Of a DNA stretch of 64,000 bases, positions 10,352 to 23,808 are shown in pieces. Source of the DNA: Xylaria sp. FL1777 (lineage: Eukaryota; Ascomycota; Sordariomycetes; Xylariales; Xylariaceae). Within the stretch, counting starts at the first letter, position 1, and each line of letters opens with the position of its first letter. Made by a program: the position numbers and the translations under genes. The DNA lies in assembly GCA_022578965.1 (NCBI GenBank), contig MU400670.1, positions 31,120 through 95,119 of the forward strand, given 5' to 3'. Below the pieces are notes generated by a model. That model searched no databases. It saw only the letters and a program-made list of their open reading frames with translations, and was not told the origin of the DNA.

Positions 10352-12080
10352 ATGCACACGATAATCTACCTGCTCGCCTGTGCTGGCCTGTTCTGGGGCT
10401 GTTTTGTTCTCGCCGTTCAAGGTCTAGGCACTTACAAGCTGTAAGCTCACGTCCCGCTGTCCCGTTCGTTTGGTCTCCTCCTCCTCCTCCTCCTCCTCCT
10501 CTTCTTCTTCTTCTTCTTTTGGCACAACATTATCTGACAGAGACGTCTGGCGCCACGACTACAACAGCTTCCGAAACTACTCCTCAATACCCGAGAAGCC
10601 CGTGTCCCCGACTCTATCCAAATCCGAGGTTCCCCATGTCACCGTCATCCGGCCAGCCAAGGGCCTCGAGCCCGGCCTCTACGAATGTCTCGCTTCCATC
10701 TTTCACCAGACATATCCGCGAGATAAGCTGACCATCTACTTCTGTGTCGAGTCGAAACAAGACCCCGCCTATCCCGTTCTCTGCCGACTTGTCGCTGAGT
10801 TCCCCGACTTCGACACCAATATCTTCGTTGAGGCCGACGATCCGTGCCTCACCGACGAGCAGGCCGCGGCCAACAACATCGGGCCGAACCCCAAGATCCG
10901 GAACGTGAGCAGGGCATATCGAGAGGCCAAGGGCGATATCGTGTGGCCTCTCGACTGCAACGTTTGGATCGCCGAGGATGTCGCCGGTCGTCTGGTCGAC
11001 AAGCTATGTGGCTTCCTGCCGAACGGCCGACGGACGACGCCCTTTAAATTCGTCCACCAACTCCCCCTGGTCGTCGACACCGTGACGTCTACGAGTCACC
11101 TCGACACTGAATGCCAAGCCCTCCTCTCGGATGCTTCGGCGACGGGCAATGCGGGCACAGGCGACGTGGGCAAGCCCTCCCTGCTATCGAGATCGTGGAC
11201 TCACGGCGGCGGCAGGCTTGAGGAGATGTTCATGGCGACCACGCACGCCAAATTTTATTGCGCCATTAACACCGTTGGCGTCGCGCCCTGCATCGTCGGC
11301 AAGAGCAACATGTTCCGCAAGTCCCATCTCGACCACGCTACCGATCCCTCCCGCAACCCCATCCTCACCGCTACGTCCGCCGCTCTTCCTAAAGGCATCG
11401 ACCACTTCTCTTCATACTTGTGCGAAGACCACGTCATCGGCGACCTTCTCTGGCGCACCAAGATCCCCGGCTTCGCAAACCACGGCCTCGTCTACGGCGA
11501 CCTTGCCGTCCAGCCCATTGCCGGCATGTCCGTCCGCGCATTCACCGCACGCAGAGTCCGATGGCTCCGTGCCAGGAAATGGACAGTCTTGTCCGCGACC
11601 CTGGTCGAGCACGGGATTGAGAGTCTCGTCTGCTGCTTCTACCTCTCATTCGGTCTCACGACGGTTCCGTGGGTGTCTGACGCGCTCGGCATTCCCCAGA
11701 CTTGGTCCGCCCTGGCGTGGTGCTGGGTGGTTGGTGTTACGTTGTGGATGCTTGTCGACTGGGTTGTATTCACGAGGCTACAAGCCGGACTGAGCATCTC
11801 CGTCGATGAGAGCACGCCCGCTTTTGCGCGGGGTGCAAGCCGCGGCGGAGCCGAGAAGCGACTATTTAGCGAGTGGCTGCTCGCCTGGCTCGGGCGTGAG
11901 ATCCTTGCGCTGCCTATATGGACATGGGCCGTCTTCCTCGGCACGGGTGTAAATTGGCGCGGTAGACAGTTCCGTGTGCGCTCGGACATGACGGTTGTAG
12001 CTATAGACGAAAATATAAAGGATACAAGTGGGAGAGTCTCCGAGGAGATGAGTGGGATTCGAGGTGGTAAGATAGATTAG
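10352..12080 (+). CDS. Ceramide glucosyltransferase (GT21)
   Basis: Transfers glucose from UDP-glucose to ceramide to make glucosylceramide on Golgi/ER membranes. Two exons (10352-10440 and 10541-12080) encode 542 aa. Exon 1 gives the N-terminal signal anchor (IIYLLACAGLFWGCFVLAV), which the long downstream frame alone would miss. The exon 2 frame shows PHVTVIRPAKGLEPGLYECL, then YFCVESKQDPAYP (first Asp region), NPKIRNVSRAYREAKGDIVW with a DCN second Asp motif, YLCEDHVIGD (third acidic region) and RRVRW (the QxxRW-type motif), followed by C-terminal membrane segments. All GT21 landmarks are in order. The 100-nt intron is mostly a TCC/TTC pyrimidine microsatellite. Confidence 0.93.
10474..10520 (+). 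repeat. TCC/TTC microsatellite inside the intron
   Basis: A 47-base run with no purine (TCC repeats, then TTC repeats) 20 bases before the intron's acceptor at 10540. It acts as an extended polypyrimidine tract. Confidence 0.9.
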
Positions 12081-13160
12081 GTGGCCATGTAACCACTAGA
12101 CTGGTTTATAATACCCTACTTCTATAGTAGAACAGAAAAGCATAGATTTAAATAGAATAGAAATGGAATACAGCCTGAACACCCTAAGAAGGGAAAAGGA
12201 AGGAAAGCGTAAAGAGATTGGGGGGAGCTCTAATGTGAAATACAAGAAAAGGGTCGGAATTCCGCATATTGCAACTCGTCTACGCCAAAAGTTAAGCCTT
12301 GGAATGAATGCACGGGGAGACGTGTTGTCATTAATTGATTAATTCATTTATATTCCCCATGTCCATACCCGAATTCATCTGTGTGCCCATACCGTGAGTA
12401 AGCTCACCAGCTCAATGTGCTTTTCAATTCTACTCACATAGGGCTGAGTATCGTTATGCCTATGATAAAACAGGACTCAAGTATCCTACCCAAGTTTCAC
12501 CAAAGCGTTGTAGAAACATTAACAAAGAGGGAGATGGATATACGAATACTCCAACTCCGTAAGTATCAGGTAGGCAGACATGTAAAGAATGAGTATTTGT
12601 TCCATCCAATGGAAGCGACCTGCATGGACACATTTTATATGTCCATGCGTTTATACTCTCCCATGTGTATAACATACCATGTATGTACTATTCATATACA
12701 TATGTATACCAATATCTCAACATCTTGATACTTTGTGTACGAAAGAATTGCTATGCTGTAATAACAGTCCTACATGCCCATGCTTACATACCGACCCATG
12801 TACTTGGACAATATAAGGTATGGTAGTGGGGTAATGGACAAGACAAGGACCTGGGAGAGTATATAGGTAACGTAAGTAAATAGGTAAAGCAAGAAGCAAA
12901 ACAACAAAAACGAGAAGAAGAGGGGAAAATAAAAAACTATATAGGGTATCGGTGAAACGAGCAATGATAAAATCGCCAAACAGGAATTCATACCATGTCC
13001 CCATCCATATGAGGCTCCTGTACCGTTTATCCTATACCATAGATATGCAAAGGAAAAAAATATCCCAACGGAAGGAGGATATGAGGGAATATGCATGCGT
13101 CATCGGTGAGCAAAGTAACATTGCAGTGGATTTTCACCATCGCCACCCTCGATCTACCAT
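12081..13160. other. Convergent intergenic region
   Basis: 3' ends of two convergent genes. AT-rich, with no coding signal I can support. Confidence 0.55.
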
Positions 13161-16100
13161 CTAGATTTCTCTGCTTTGGCTCATAAAATTCTTGGCAAGT
13201 TCATCACCACCCTCCTGTGCTGTCTCCATCCAGTGCAGGGCAACACACATGAGTGCTGGGTCGCTCCGAACGTCGCTGTTAATGCTGGGGTCCGGATTGA
13301 GGGTTGACATCGAGGAACTTAAGCCAGTTCTGGCGCGATCCCCCTGATGCCGCGTGCTGCTTCCGGGACGAGTGCCCGAAGTTTCCATGGCGGGCTGTTT
13401 AAATACGTCACGCGGTTTAGACAGTGGAAGAGTTGTGCGGGCTACCAGCTCGGGATTGGAGAGTTGAAGGAGGCCAAGTTCACGTTGCGCCGTCGGATCG
13501 TTCTCCTTGGCTGCAATCGTCAACATCCTGGCAGCGTCGTGCAGAGAGCTCTTTGGGAACAACGAATCCGGCATGCTGCTCACGTTGTAGTTGTTGTTCG
13601 ACTTGCGGGAAGCGGCCACTATTCCGTCTGCTACTTCAACCATGGTGGAAACGACTTCCTTCTTGAGGGACATAGCTGCGACAACCGTGTCAAAATATGC
13701 ATCATTTCGATCCAGATCGAGAACAGAAGAAGGTACAAAGGCGCTGATGAACTGTAAATCACGGAACAGAGTCTTAGGGCGAATCTCCATATCACGAAGA
13801 AGAGACTGGAGAACTGTGCGAAGTGACTCCTGGTGCCCTTTATTGATAGGAGCAATCGATCGTGTTTCAACGTCCGAGGCGCTCCGCAGGGTTAAACCTG
13901 ATGCTGAAGATCCAGCATTGGTATTAAGACGACGTTCTTTATCATTCTGCTCTTGCTTTCCAGAGCCTCCCTGATCGTCATTCGAGGCCACTTGGTTTCG
14001 AGGAGTCAAGCGTGAACGACGGCCACCTGAAGATAGAGAAGCACCAATGAGCTGTTCCAGCTCGTATAAAATATTCAGTTTGGCATAGGGATTAGGATGA
14101 ATAGAAAACATCCTCAATAGCCTTTGGTAGGCTTTCCTGTAGGGGAAGGAATTGGTGTCCTTTAGGGCTAACGAAGACGCGTTGGCCGAGGCCTTATCAT
14201 TAGCTACCGAGCTGTTGTAATTCCGTGTGGATGGGCTATCGCGCCTATGTATGGCCTGGCCAACCTGGGAGTCTCCGGCTTCACGTAGGTTAATAGAGCT
14301 CTTCTTTTTCTCGAGTACTCGCTGTTTCGTATGCCCGGCGCTCGTATCTTGATTCGCCAATTCCCGTTGCGCAACTTCATCCTCCGCCGATCTCAGTTCT
14401 AGGCATTCTTGACCTAAGTCGTTAAACCAGACATCGGTTTCCGAGCCGTAAGCATAGAGGAAGTTCCCTAGGTCAGATAGTAATAAACTAAGTAGGGTCT
14501 GGCGAAGATCCGACAAGAAGCGGTGCTTTTCTTCCGAAAGCCGCTGTTGCTGAATAGTTTCAGTGGATGAAGCCGTTGTATCAGGCTGTGTCAGCGATGC
14601 GGTTGAAGGTAACGATTGTTGATACGGATGCGTAAACAAACCCGGGAAGCCGGCCCGGCTACCAGTGGGAGACTGCGCCCGTGAAGTGGCCGAACTGCTG
14701 GCTGACATTGTTGAATTGAAAGGGGAAAAGAAGGTCGTGGCGGAGTCGATCGACGGTGACGAGTGACCATAATGATATTCACGACTGTCCAGCATATCCA
14801 ATGCGGCTGTACTCGCTCGAGAGAAACTATGGCGGCCTGAGTCGATAGAAATCTGACTCCTATTATGCATAGACATGTTGCGCAATACCGAACTAGGACG
14901 ATTGCCAGACGGTGTCCATCTTCGATTATACTCGCTACTGATGACGCTCATAGCATCATCAGCTCCATAATTGCTCTCGCGATCCCGGCCACGACGGGGC
15001 GGGCCATCAAAGGTTTTCCGGTCGCGCATGTATAAAGCACTAGACCAAAGAACAGGATTCGCTGTGACGCTATCGCCGACCAATCTGCCCACACAGTTGT
15101 CGATTTCGCAACACAGACGATGGATTCGTTCTTCACCTCCGCATACATTTCTGACATTCGTCTGAAGCAACCATTTCTTCGTCTTCTCTACTTGATCATC
15201 GGTAAGCTTATTAGGCCCTCCTTGGTCCTCCCTAGCGGCGAGGAGACTAAGCATCTGTGACTCTGCCTTGTGAATGAAATTCAACGTAGGATTGCGCGCT
15301 AGCTGGGCGCGACTCTCCTGGAATGAGCCCGGCATACGGGGTACACCCATGATCTTCAAGGCGCTGCAGAGGGTACGGGCGTGGACGTAAACCTCCGAGT
15401 TGCGAACCTCTGTCACGTACCACATCTTGTCTCGAAGAGCCTTGAGACGTGTCATCATCGTGTCGATCAACCCCTCATGCCTCTCCTGACTCTGCTTCAA
15501 CCAGATAAGCCAGGCATCATACTCTTCAATTGCTGACGCAGATTGATGCAGTGAATCCCGGGGACCCCGCGAGAAGATGTTTAGTAAAGATGCAAAACCG
15601 TTTTTCCGAAGCGAAGGTGAGACCAGAGCGTTTAGCTGCTGAAGAGTTCTCCAGTACATGTGCGCGGATACAAAGTCCGATTGGATCCGTGATTGTGATG
15701 ATGCAGCCGTTAACATCGCAATCAACACTGGATGATCCCCATGGGTGGTCGTATTTTCTTCACGTTTTCGGTACGGGTTTCGGCTATTCATGTTCTTCTC
15801 CGGCGTGATAATCTTATTTTTGGACCGATATTTTTTCAGCCTCGAGGCTCGATTACTGAACGTTGTGTGTTTATCGCCATCCCCGAGGCTTCGAGGGATT
15901 TCAAAGTCTTCTACAAGCCTCAAGATAGAGTCACGGAGTTGGTGATAGTCTTTGCTAAGTACCGACTTCTCATCCAGTTCGTCGTCTTCACTAGCGGCAG
16001 AGGAAGTTTCCTCATCATCATCCTCATCAGGGTCATAAGTCATCTGCAAAGAGAGCTTCTCTCCATCTGCGGAGACGAATAGAACGGCCCATCTTTCGGC

Positions 16101-18555
16101 GCATGGATGACACGAGCCAGCTACAACGTCGGCACCGAGGACTTGAACCATTTCGCGCATGGCCGCGCGGAGTTTCGGACCATCTTCCTCATAACTGTTC
16201 GGGGGCCGAGATGGTGTATCTGAAAAAGGAGGGGAATACCGTTGTGGTGTGCCCAAGGCTTGTTCAAGTAAGGGTTCGTAAGATGTAGTTTCGCTACGCA
16301 CGGGTGAGACACTCATGCCGAAGACAGACACCGTATCCATATCTCGCCTGGGTGTCGCTACGGAAATGGGTTGGGAAATAGCTGAAAACCCTGAGATGGA
16401 TGGCGCGGCAGATCGAGCACTGCTTGAGTGGGCAGACTGGGGACGCCGCTCGGGAAAGAGGACATTGACAAGGGTAAGAAGGTCAGCAGGACTGACAACG
16501 AGGTAGGGATGCACCTCGGCGGTCTCTCTCAAGGAAGTAATGGATCTGGCTGGAAGTAGTCTCGCTGTCTTTTGGCTCCGCGACGGCTTGAACCGACTTA
16601 CGAGATTTTCAATGTGTTTCTTGATTTTCAAGGGCGTAGACACTGGTTGTCCTAAGTGATGGGGCACTAACATATCATTAACCAAGTCCCGGGCTTTGAG
16701 AGCGACATTCTTTAGTATTCTCTGACAACCATATTCGGTGATGTTGTATTCGGCCATCATGCCGAAGTTCTCGGGGTGGATGAGAACAGCCGTCAGCCAG
16801 TTGGAAAATATCCATTTGTATACAAACCAATGCCTCGTAGAGTCAACCTTGGAAGGGGCGATGTTTTGTAGATGGCGTAAGATCTCGTTTCCTAGTTCCA
16901 AAACACCTTCAGGGATACCTGTACCATCCTCGTCATCAAGGAGATCAAACAATTCATCCAAGACCTGGTCGTAGAATTCCTCAATCCTAATAGAATCCTT
17001 GGTAGTCCAATCTCCAATATCGTGGAATCTGTTGCCTTGAGGGTCATCAGCCCTATCTAGGAGGAAGGCCCCGTCTTTCAAAACTTTCATAATAAACCAC
17101 TCCATACTGGAACGTCCGGACCAATCACGCATAGCGGACCAAACATTGACTATAGCCACGAGGACGTTCTCATACTCAACAGGTGCAGCCTGAATCAGAC
17201 GAGAGCAGGCGGTAGCCCATACCTGTGTTCTTCTCTTGTCTTCAGCACTGTCTGGTCCAGCAGAATTGGCGAAGCAAGTGTAAATGAGTGCAGATAAGGG
17301 GTCGTGGCGCTGAAACGATAAAAGCCGTTCAACAGCACTCGCAGAGCTCTTATTCGCAGCGCTGGTACTTCCACGCCCGCTAGATTGCGAGTTACCAAAG
17401 GGGAGAACAGATTCTATAGGATCCAACCCAACATGAAATACAGTGAGAGCCTGGAGCTCGGCGACGCTAAGAGCACACAGCCGAGAGGCTAAGTAGTCAG
17501 GATTCGTCCGTATCTGAGCTAGAAAATGCAGGATCGTTTCTCTAGATGGGCCGTCAAGGTCAGCGAGGAAAGGTGTGACAGGGCTATTGCTGATGCTCCC
17601 AGCGACACTAGGTGGAGTATCCAGGGTCTCAGAAGATGCCATACCGGCCGACTGGAGAGGGTCCATGTCTGGCTCCAAAAGGGCAAAGCGACGAGTCGCG
17701 TCGCAACTGTTACGGACATCCTGAACGGCGTCAAATACTTTGGCAAACATATGGGTATCCCCAGACCGAAAAAGATCGGCTAAGTTCCGTTGCGTAGTCT
17801 CGCCACAACGGGTGAGGCGCGCGGACAGGGCGGTAGAAATGAGACTTCTTTGGAGACGAATGCGCGTGGTGGCGCGCTTGCGCTCTTGATATTTGGAGAG
17901 CCGTACCAAGTGGGCCAATTCTTGAAGGGTGGTCCCATCATCCTCGACTGTAACGTAGTTGTGCGTGTACTGAGATACGTCCGCCAAGAGCGGCTGCGGA
18001 AGAGTGCGAGAGGACCCCTCGTCTTTGAGGGTATCCTTGAGGCTATCGTTAAGAGCATCCTTAAGAGCCGAATGCGGCGTACCGGAAGAAGAGACAATTA
18101 TGCGGTCATTGGCCGAAGCAGCACTCGGTTGAACTGAAGCCTGGGCTACAAGCGGTTTCTTGAGCACACTCGTGCCAGCATCCTGTTTCAAATTATTGTC
18201 ATCAGGAAGTCGGTCATCGCTGTCGTGGTGGTCGCTGTTCGAGACTGGGGGTGGGCCAGTGGGTTCGGGAGGCGGGGCGGAATGCACGGGGCTTCGCGAT
18301 CGGTGCCGGCGCGGCTGTGACGTAACGACGAGCGTATCGTGAGAGGGGGTTGGAGGGCGGGAGGGGTTCGTTGCGGTCGGCGACACAGCTGCAGGGCAGC
18401 GCATTAATACATCAGTAACCACGACCAGAAGATCAGAAGATGAGGGGACGACGAGACGAGGAGTCGAGACGAGCACCCTCATGTGGCGCGGGTCACTCAC
18501 GAGGGGCTGGATGAACGCAGACCGGGGACGAGAGTGAACGCTGCATGGAGATCAT
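13161..18555 (-). CDS. Very large conserved fungal protein with Sel1-like tail, function unknown
   Basis: Two exons: 18555-18501 (starting MISMQRSLSS) and 18388-13161, giving 1760 aa. The 112-nt intron begins with a strong GTGAGT donor and ends CCCTGCAG; the long frame only continues through it to a GTG. The N-terminal about 150 residues are Ser/Pro-rich and disordered, followed by a long helical region. Around residues 560-620 a segment WFVYKWIFSNWLTAVLIHP then ENFGM resembles the helix that carries the invariant FLR-PA motif of RasGAP domains, but the arginine finger is not evident (weak inference). A Ser-rich middle follows. The C-terminus ends in Sel1-like repeats (AARMLTIAAKENDPTAQREL and ALHWMETAQEGGDELAKNFM). 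A signalling scaffold or GAP-like protein is possible; I do not recognise a named family. Confidence 0.85.
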
Positions 18556-19046
18556 GGTGAGTCCATAAGAATAGATGGCCAGCAGCAAGTCAGCGTCTAT
18601 AGTCGCGGAACCCGCAGGAGAGCTACCAGGCGCGAGCCAGTTTTGCAAAGGAGCGTTGCGACCGCTCAGGGTCTACCGGCGATGCTCGGTTCAGATGTGC
18701 GGGCGGGTCGCCAGAGAGTTTCCTGCCCCGGCCGTTGCAGGAAGAAGCAGAAAGACTTAGTCTCAATCGAAATCGGGTCGAGATAAGTCGCTGAGACAGT
18801 CGAGGCTTGCGCGCGGTGGAGATCGCTAGATAGGATAGCTTCAACAGCTACCCCGGCAGGCCTGGATGGCTGGCGGAGGTTGGGTGGATAATAGCAGATG
18901 GTGTAAGTAGAGGGAGGGGGGGTTGTTGTTAAGAATGGAGGGAGGCCGGTCAGGCGGGAGGGCGATTTTAGCTCATTTCCGCGACGACAGCGACGTCGGG
19001 ACTCGGGCAGAAATGCGTGTAAGTAAGGTATCGATTTGGGTGTGGG

Positions 19047-19100
19047 TGGCAGGCAGGCCGGTAGGCAGGTAGGCAGGCAGGTAGACAGGCAGGCAGGTAC
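19047..19100. repeat. GGCA/GGTA tetranucleotide microsatellite
   Basis: Imperfect tandem array of 4-base units GGCA, GGTA and GACA. Confidence 0.85.
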
Positions 19101-21995
19101 AGGAGCAGTGGTCAATGGTGAGCAGTCCCGTCACCTTCACCTTCACTGTTGTCGCTGTCTATCTACACCAAGTTCTACAGGCTATCCCTCCCTGCTTCAA
19201 CGCCTGGACAGGGCTAAAAAGGATGGGGGAGTATGAGAAGAAGGCAAAGTAGAAGGGTCAAGACAGAAATGAAAGCGGGACAAATTATCTACTCAGAAAA
19301 GAAGAAACAGAAACAAAAACAGAGATCAGTAATCAGTACTTAGGTATCATGTAGGTACTAGAGATGTGTTCTGTATATCTGTGCAGCGGTGTCTGTCATG
19401 TAGTGTGGGCGACGACTTATTAGTCCGAGGTATTCTCAGGTAGGCAGCGGAGTGCAGAGAGTGCGTGAATACCTAGATATTCATGGGGCAGTCAAACAGA
19501 CAGGTAGATGGATCTATGTACATATGTATGCTGTAGGTAGGGGGGTATGTACAGGTATTGTGTGGATGTAATGTCGTGTAGGTATCGTGTTGAGGCAGAC
19601 ATGAGTGGATGGATCGATGGCTAGATGGGTGAAGGAATGAATGAATGAAATGTACCTGGGCTGATGCGATGTGATGCGGTACGCTATAGGTAGAGGAAAC
19701 CCCCCTGTCGTGGCCAGCAGATGCACTGCTACCAATCCACGACAAGCACACCGCATTGGACGGGGATGTGTGTCAAATGCAGGCGTCAATGTGGGCTGCC
19801 ATGTACATTAGGTACACAAAGGATGGCATATATACTTAGTACGTACAGCATGTTGGGCCGTCGTTGTTGTCCGCTGTCGTTCGTGCGCTGGTTTTTTTTT
19901 TCTCCTTGAGGCATGGGACCAGGTACCTAGTATGCTAGGTAGGTGACCAAGTGTAAGTGACTTCTAGTGCTCTCACTGTCTGTCTGTTTTTAATGTATTC
20001 TGGACTCTCTACCTATATAGCAGGTGGTCTACTAAGGCTAACTACAGCACTGTACAAGAGGTTGGAGGGCATATGTTTGCTTGTGACTGGACACGAACCA
20101 CCTGGGCACTTGGTACCGATCCACCGGAGCCCACTATAGCATGTCTCTTTTTTGACACTTGCATTGTTGTGTTCTTACCTGTTCCATTTCCCTGCTTTTG
20201 CTGAGTCCTTTCTTACCTAGCTTGGTTCCCGAGTTACATGTATTTCCTACCTTGGATGGAGGTAGCCGGTTCTCTACTACGACCCCATGTAGGAATACCT
20301 AGGTAGGTGGAAGGATGGGAAAAGTAGTTCAAGCTACCTAGGCTAGTGGAAGCAAGACTAGAAGCAGTACCTTAGGTACGTAGCTATAATTAATGGAGGA
20401 AGAGTGGCCGCCACGCACGAGGTCAGACTGCCAAAGGCGGCAAGTGCCACGAAATGCCGTGCTCCGTGCTTCTTTCCCATGTCTTAGCAGGTCTAAGGCA
20501 GGGTCCACGGGTATCGATCCCGTCTCTCGGGACTGATCGATAGCGGTAATAATAGCCACCCTCTACCTCCGCGATACCTTCTGGGTACCGCTTGATGGGT
20601 ACCTTATACTGCACAACTCTACCTACCTACCTAATGTATAACAGCTCGTGGATTAGTTTTGTCCACGTAGACATCTGCCAACGGGACGGTCGAGACTAAT
20701 AGCAATAATAAAAAAAGTGGTAATAATAGCAATCGTACCCATCCTCTCCTCTGTTTCTCAAAATGAGGCCTACTTATCCTATCTTACAACTTCTCCAAGT
20801 TCCATCTGCTTACATTGGCATCTATTTGGGTGCCTGATGATGGCGGAAGGGAGAAGAATATGTGCGTGCGTGTATCTTCGTGCATGCGTGAATGAAAAAG
20901 TACGTGACAAGACATGAGTTGGTGAATGGCCACAGATGGTGAGAAGTAAGTAAGTTCTTAGGGTTATCCCACCGCTCTTCTGCTTCGCCTGTCGTCATCA
21001 CCATCAGTAGCAGCAGCAGCCTTACAACACGGTAACACGGCTCGGGAGAAGATGACTCCTCTTTGCCTTTCTTCTCGCCCTTACTTGTTTGTTCACCACC
21101 TCATAAAACGCCACCGCCAAATGTTTCTGACGAGGCAGATGACGGATGGCGGATGGCAAACGAGATGAGAGTGAAAAGGCGGACAGCTGCTTGCTGAGTT
21201 GGCCTTGCATCGTGCATGTCACCTATTCCCTACTTACTATCTACCTTCCCGTGCGCCTGTCTGCCCGCCTGTCTGTTCGTCTATCTGTCCTCTTGTTCGT
21301 CTCATGTTCCGCCATTTCATGAGCCTAGCTATCACATATACTATACGCCTACTATGTATGGCTGGCTGGTCCAAGGCGGCTGAATGCTGGATGGGCGGGT
21401 TGATGGATGGCATAATCCTAACAAGCCGTAACACATGCTAACTATGTAGTCAGCGACAATCAATAATGCCCATGTTATTATTACTTATTGCAAATCCATT
21501 CCGGCTCTATCAGAAGTCCTGTTCTCTTTTTGCGCTTTGTGCTGGCATACGAGCCCAAAGCAGACGACGTCGTCGCGAGAGGAGCCGGACACTTCGCCAG
21601 CCATCTGATCCCACCCAATCCACGGCGTCCACGCACCAGGCCGTCTTGAGCCTGCTCCTCTTTTTTTATCTTTTTTTCTGCCAACGCATCGAAATGGCCA
21701 CCTGCACGCCCTTCAGAGCCTATAAACGAAGCCTCCACAAATTCAACCCCCGTCCATGTCCACCTCGGCCCTTCAAGTGCATCGGCGTCGTCGATCGCGG
21801 TTGGCTACGTTCAGGCGCCCCGTCGCGCTTTTCCTGTACCTTTTCCCGTCGTCCCCAACCATTGGTGGTGCGGACTGCTCACTCGTGGCTCATGGCTCAT
21901 GGCTTACACGCCGACAGGGTAACGAGAAGTCGGACGAACAGCATGGCGTAGTAGAGGGTAAGGGTAGCGTGAAGGTCGACCGAAAACTGAAACCT

Positions 21996-22377
21996 CTATA
22001 CCCCGGCGTTGAGGCCGGCCAATACGCGCCCATCCGCTGCCCACGCCAGCCCACCCTCCGTGTCCCGAAACCACTGTGCTGTCATTGCATCCTTTTCCGG
22101 ATCATCCTTTTCAGCCTTGGGCCACTTCTCATAGCTGCACGTCACTTTCGCCCCAGCAGCATGCCCCAAGCATCATCTTAGCAGGCAGTGGAGTTTCCGT
22201 TTCGTCGGTTCTTCTGGGCCATGCACCAGTGATCAAGTGGGACGTGTTAATCTCATAAACGCTATCATGAAATAACCCCTTCGGGGCATTCCAGGCTACC
22301 ATGCCTCGATCGAAGAACATTCCTATCGCAGCAGCTAAAAGCAGCAGGTAAAAATAATTACGAATCTTTGTCAGCAT
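21996..22377 (-). other. Possible small membrane-anchored protein gene, model unresolved
   Basis: From ATG at 22377 the minus strand encodes MLTKIRNYFYLLLLAAAIGM, a basic start followed by one membrane segment, then about 60 further residues to a stop at 22129. A second frame just downstream (about 22135-21996) has a gene-like hydrophilic composition (SYEKWPKAEKDDPEKDAM and WFRDTEGGLAWAADGR) and is preceded by a plausible acceptor GTGACGTGCAG ending at about 22136. No donor I found joins the two in frame, so this is either a two-exon gene I could not resolve, a decayed gene, or chance. I know no family for it. Confidence 0.25.
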
Positions 22378-23808
22378 AGCATAGTTGTAAACCAAGGGCC
22401 AAAAACTTATGAATCCTGTATGTAATGGTGTTTCTTGTAGAATAGTTCTGCCACTCTGCTGGATATTTTCTACACAACTCGCTTCACATCTAGCACCACA
22501 TATACGATTGTACCTCATTTGTCTAAATCTACCGCTTCCTTTTGTACTTCTCTTGATGCTACAGTTCGTTGAACTGATTGGCATTAAGCTCTAGGTGATG
22601 AAATAAGCCGTTTTCAAGGTGAGAAGACCACAAACTAATCCACAACCGCAGCAGCCCAGGTCATGATGCTCCCGATATGCCACACACATGGCGAGCTAAC
22701 CTCTAATGGTATTCAAGGTGTAGGTGTGCATGGCCAGATCTGCACTAGCAAGCATACACCCGACATCCAGATATCTATCTAGGTAGCCATAGTTCGCGCG
22801 ACATTGCCTATCATCTATCCACAGCGTTTCCATGTGAATCATCGCCGCTTGTTCCCCGTGATACAGAAAACACACTACACACATGCATGCGTCTGTCCAC
22901 TTTTCTTGTATTTGTTATGTCATGCCGCTAACCGCTGCCAGAAAGGAAGGGTAAAAAAAAAGACACAGGCCATGTAATCACCAGTATATCTCCTGGTATG
23001 ACGCTCCAAGCGGAGCGCAGAACCTAACCCACGACTTATCATATCCTACTTTATATTACCCTACTCTGTCTAATAACAGCTTGAACGATTTCAACAATGC
23101 TATTGATGGCACAAATTCTTGAAGAGGAATGAACTTACCCGCATATCAACGACACAGCGATAACCCATGGTTGACTGACACGTTGAGCCTTGTCATTGTA
23201 CCCTCCCAACTTGCTAATACACTCCCCCTATCATAGCTATGGGATCATATAGCGAGAAGATGGATCGCATGACAGGTCAGGTATTCCGAAGCCCGCTGGG
23301 CTTCAAGTCAAGACCTTGCCTAGCATGTTCGTATCTGATCCCTCGGTCTAGGTTCCTAAAAATATGTATGTACTTACATATGTAGGTATATCCATGTACG
23401 AGGTTGGTAGGGGCCAGGCAGCTACGCACGTACCTTGATGTATCTTACCTAGCCCAGCTGGATCAAGACACCGAGACGAGACTTCGCTTGCGCAGGTACA
23501 CCGCACAGGTACAGCACGGGCACAGCCCACCGAACCGAGCTCGTCATAGCATATGAGTGGTACGCTATTCAACTTCACTGCATGTATACATAAATAAATA
23601 AATGCGAACACTCACTGCTCGTCACGTATCTCCGGTGCTAGTACTCATGATGCTAGTATTAAGGTAGACCAACCACATATATGCGAGGAATACAGCGGTT
23701 TCAACAGACAATGAATGGGCTAGGTAGTTGGAGCTATCCTAACAAGGCAATTTTATTTCTACTCTTTACATTCGTATCTACCTAGGTAGGTGGTAGAGAG
23801 CTAGGTAA

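Larger units (their letters stand above)
18556..23808. other. 5.2-kb region without a firm gene
   Basis: The longest gene-poor stretch inside the housekeeping block. It holds GGCA/GGTA microsatellites (19047-19100), many CCTAGGTAGG-type motifs (for example 20296-20309 and 23779-23792) and one doubtful small gene (21996-22377). The first few hundred bases are the promoter of the 1760-aa protein gene. Other open frames lack coding character. Confidence 0.5.

Noticed and set aside
20480..20560. T-arm-like stem-loop around GGGTATCGATCCC
   Set aside because: The loop does not follow the tRNA T-loop pattern on the plus strand, and on the minus strand the candidate is too short (about 63 bases) with no D-arm.
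21466..22181. Plus-strand frames of 161 and 141 residues
   Set aside because: Arg/Pro/Ser-rich with no domain, signal or conserved motif; they overlap the doubtful minus-strand candidate.
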